Shown here one piece after another: positions 62,286-64,000 of a DNA stretch of 64,000 nucleotides; the stretch's first letter is position 1, and every line of letters begins with the position of its first letter. The DNA comes from Rickettsiales bacterium (GTDB lineage: Bacteria; Pseudomonadota; Alphaproteobacteria; Rickettsiales; UBA998), in NCBI GenBank assembly GCA_024304995.1, contig JAMWZD010000003.1:372001-436000 (forward strand), written 5' to 3'. The translations under genes and the position numbers were made by a program. The notes under the pieces were generated by a model, which saw nothing but the letters and a program-made list of their open reading frames with translations, was not told where the DNA came from and ran no database searches.

Positions 62286-64000
62286 ATGACGCAAAAAGAA
62301 ATTCGCAATATCGCCATTATTGCACACGTAGATCACGGCAAAACCACCTTGATTGATTCCATGCTCCGCCAAAGCGGCACGTTCCGTGATAATCAGCGTG
62401 TGGATGAGCGTGTGATGGATAGTAATGATCTGGAAAAAGAACGCGGCATTACTATTCTTGCGAAATGTACGTCTGTTGAATGGGAAGGCGTGCGCATCAA
62501 TATTATTGATACGCCAGGTCACGCGGATTTTGGTGGTGAAGTGGAGCGCGTACTTTCGATGGCAGATGGTGTGATTTTGCTGACTGACGCAGCAGAAGGC
62601 CCAATGCCACAGACCAAATTCGTACTTGGTAAAGCGTTAAAGCAGGGCTTGCGTCCTATCGTAGTGATTAACAAAGTGGATAGACCAGACGGTCGCCCGG
62701 ATGAAGTGGTGGATGAAGTGTTTGACCTGTTTGCAGCGCTGGATGCTTCTGAAGAACAGCTGGATTTCCCAGTGCTTTATGCATCTGGTCGTAACGGTTG
62801 GTGTGATGATTCTCTCGAGGGTGAGCGTAAGGATCTGAAAGCATTGTTCAAACTGGTTTTAAGCCATGTTCCAGAACCACAGGTGGACAAAGATGCACCG
62901 TTCACTATGCTGGTAACCCTCCTGGAATCAGATTCCTTTTTAGGGCGTGTGTTGACAGGGCGCGTAACCAGTGGTGTTGCACGCATCAACATGCCTGTGA
63001 AGGCATTGTCACTTGATGGCACACAAATGGAAACGGGCAAATTGACTAAATTACAGTCATTCCACGGCGTTGAGCGCGTGCCAGTTCAGGAAGCATATGC
63101 AGGAGATATTATTTCCATTGCAGGCATGAATATCACTTCGGTGGCAGATACTATTTGTGATCCAGCCGTTAAAGAACCCATCCAATCCACGCCGATTGAC
63201 CCGCCAACCATGAGCATCACCATCAGCGTGAATGATTCCCCCTTCGCAGGGCAGGAAGGCAGCAAGGTAACATCGCGCATGATTCGTGACCGTTTGATGG
63301 CGGAAGCAGAAACGAATGTGGCAATCACTGTGAATGAAACAGAAGGCAAGGATGCATTTGAAGTGGGCGGACGTGGCGAACTGCAGCTTGGTGTTCTCAT
63401 TGAAACGATGCGCCGTGAAGGCTTTGAAATGTCTGTATCGCGCCCGCGCGTACTTTTCAAAGAAGAGGGCGGTCAGACATTAGAACCATTTGAAGAAGTG
63501 GTGATTGATGTGGACGAAGAATATAGCGGCACGGTGGTTGAGAAAGTGTCTCTCCGCAAAGGTAATATGACCGATATGCGTCCATCAGGTGGTGGAAAAA
63601 CACGCATTACGTTCCTTGCCCCATCACGCGGATTAATTGGTTATCAAAGTGAATTTTTGACCGACACTCGCGGAACAGGTGTGATGAATAGACTTTATCA
63701 TTCGCATCAGCCATATAAAGGAGATTTGCCAGGTCGCCGCAATGGTGCGCTTATTTCCACAGATCAGGGGGAAGCTGTGGCATATGCTATCTTCAACCTG
63801 CAGGATCGTGGCGTGATGTTCATCAATCCACAGGATAAGGTGTATGCGGGAATGATCGTTGGTGAACATAGCCGTGATAATGATTTGGAAATCAACGTAT
63901 TGAAAGGCAAGCAATTGACGAACGTCCGCGCATCTGGAACCGATGAAGCGGTGAAGTTGACCCCTCCACGCGTACTCACTCTGGAAGACATGATTTCTTA
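62286..64000 (+). CDS. typA: Translational GTPase TypA/BipA (3' truncated by window)
   Basis: The reading frame runs from ATG 62286 to the window end with no stop (571 codons of about 605). The GTPase motifs are [13 protein letters not shown] (G1), [15 protein letters not shown] (G2), [18 protein letters not shown] (G3) and [16 protein letters not shown] (G4). The TypA-specific C-terminal blocks follow ([51 protein letters not shown]). It acts on ribosomes in assembly and stress adaptation. Confidence 0.96.
   Translation, partial: MTQKEIRNIAIIAHVDHGKTTLIDSMLRQSGTFRDNQRVDERVMDSNDLEKERGITILAKCTSVEWEGVRINIIDTPGHADFGGEVERVLSMADGVILLTDAAEGPMPQTKFVLGKALKQGLRPIVVINKVDRPDGRPDEVVDEVFDLFAALDASEEQLDFPVLYASGRNGWCDDSLEGERKDLKALFKLVLSHVPEPQVDKDAPFTMLVTLLESDSFLGRVLTGRVTSGVARINMPVKALSLDGTQMETGKLTKLQSFHGVERVPVQEAYAGDIISIAGMNITSVADTICDPAVKEPIQSTPIDPPTMSITISVNDSPFAGQEGSKVTSRMIRDRLMAEAETNVAITVNETEGKDAFEVGGRGELQLGVLIETMRREGFEMSVSRPRVLFKEEGGQTLEPFEEVVIDVDEEYSGTVVEKVSLRKGNMTDMRPSGGGKTRITFLAPSRGLIGYQSEFLTDTRGTGVMNRLYHSHQPYKGDLPGRRNGALISTDQGEAVAYAIFNLQDRGVMFINPQDKVYAGMIVGEHSRDNDLEINVLKGKQLTNVRASGTDEAVKLTPPRVLTLEDMIS

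Noticed and set aside
1-64000. tRNA, rRNA, CRISPR arrays or transposases
   Set aside because: By reading I found no cloverleaf with a T-loop GTTCRA pattern in gaps, no regularly spaced repeats, and no transposase-like protein. A tRNAscan or Infernal run would be the decisive check.

Overview
The window is a stretch of alphaproteobacterial chromosome of moderate to low GC, densely coded on both strands. Lineage evidence: a MipZ-type division ATPase, an NDUFA12 / MlaD / DUF2155 gene row, an IalB-like protein, fragments of an RcGTA-type gene transfer agent (GTA), and VirB8/VirB9 of a type IV secretion system (T4SS). Dihydroxy-acid dehydratase and a full set of house-keeping genes argue against a strongly reduced obligate endosymbiont. 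The exact order cannot be settled from the sequence. No rRNA, tRNA, CRISPR, transposase or integrase was seen, and no gene-free gap exceeds about 210 bases.

Layout. 1-1616: the 3' end of bamA, a small secreted protein, and a PH/SHOCT plus helix-hairpin-helix pair. 1761-3868: a GTA/phage-like operon (DUF2793 tail protein, holin, endolysin). 4341-7198: gmk, then tolQ-tolR-tolA. 7288-9405: in place of tolB/pal, an unusual operon of a one-TM protein, a TAXI-type solute-binding protein and an orphan OmpR-type DNA-binding protein. 9462-17494: IalB-like and EF-hand exported proteins, recG, dnaX, ybaB, recR, lolA, DUF2256. 17491-23799: a Sel1-repeat lipoprotein divergent from a PilZ-TM protein, secD, and a retropepsin-like protease / transglutaminase-7TM / ATP-grasp trio. 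23785-32504 (minus strand): mipZ, ilvD, and a cell-shape operon mreC-mreD-mrdA-rodA continuing into tadA, a small Cys-rich protein and gloB. 32585-36168: rsmD behind two large unrecognised proteins. 36275-48854: a His-rich lipoprotein, kbp, a hydrolase, a GNAT enzyme, a UvrD/PcrA helicase, two more unrecognised proteins, hemW, a YgjP-like metallopeptidase and dnaG. 49065-53652: rpoD, an acyltransferase, and NDUFA12-mlaD-DUF2155. 53649-59190: two large exported Cys-containing proteins divergent from virB8-virB9. 59200-62215: RNase D, an RDD protein, and four GTA head-tail genes. 62286-64000: typA, cut by the window end.

Main points of interest. (1) The two GTA-type clusters, about 59 kb apart, carry the same 15-base leader motif (TTTCTCCCTTCCTGC) just downstream of a -10-like box and just before a small hairpin, which suggests a shared control element for scattered GTA genes. 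(2) The TM / TAXI / winged-helix operon looks like a split periplasm-to-DNA sensor. (3) The 821- and 433-residue exported proteins facing virB8-virB9 may be an undescribed T4SS-linked module. (4) A dispersed inverted-repeat family occurs three times, always at gene 3' ends, and one copy supplies the C-terminus of the endolysin.
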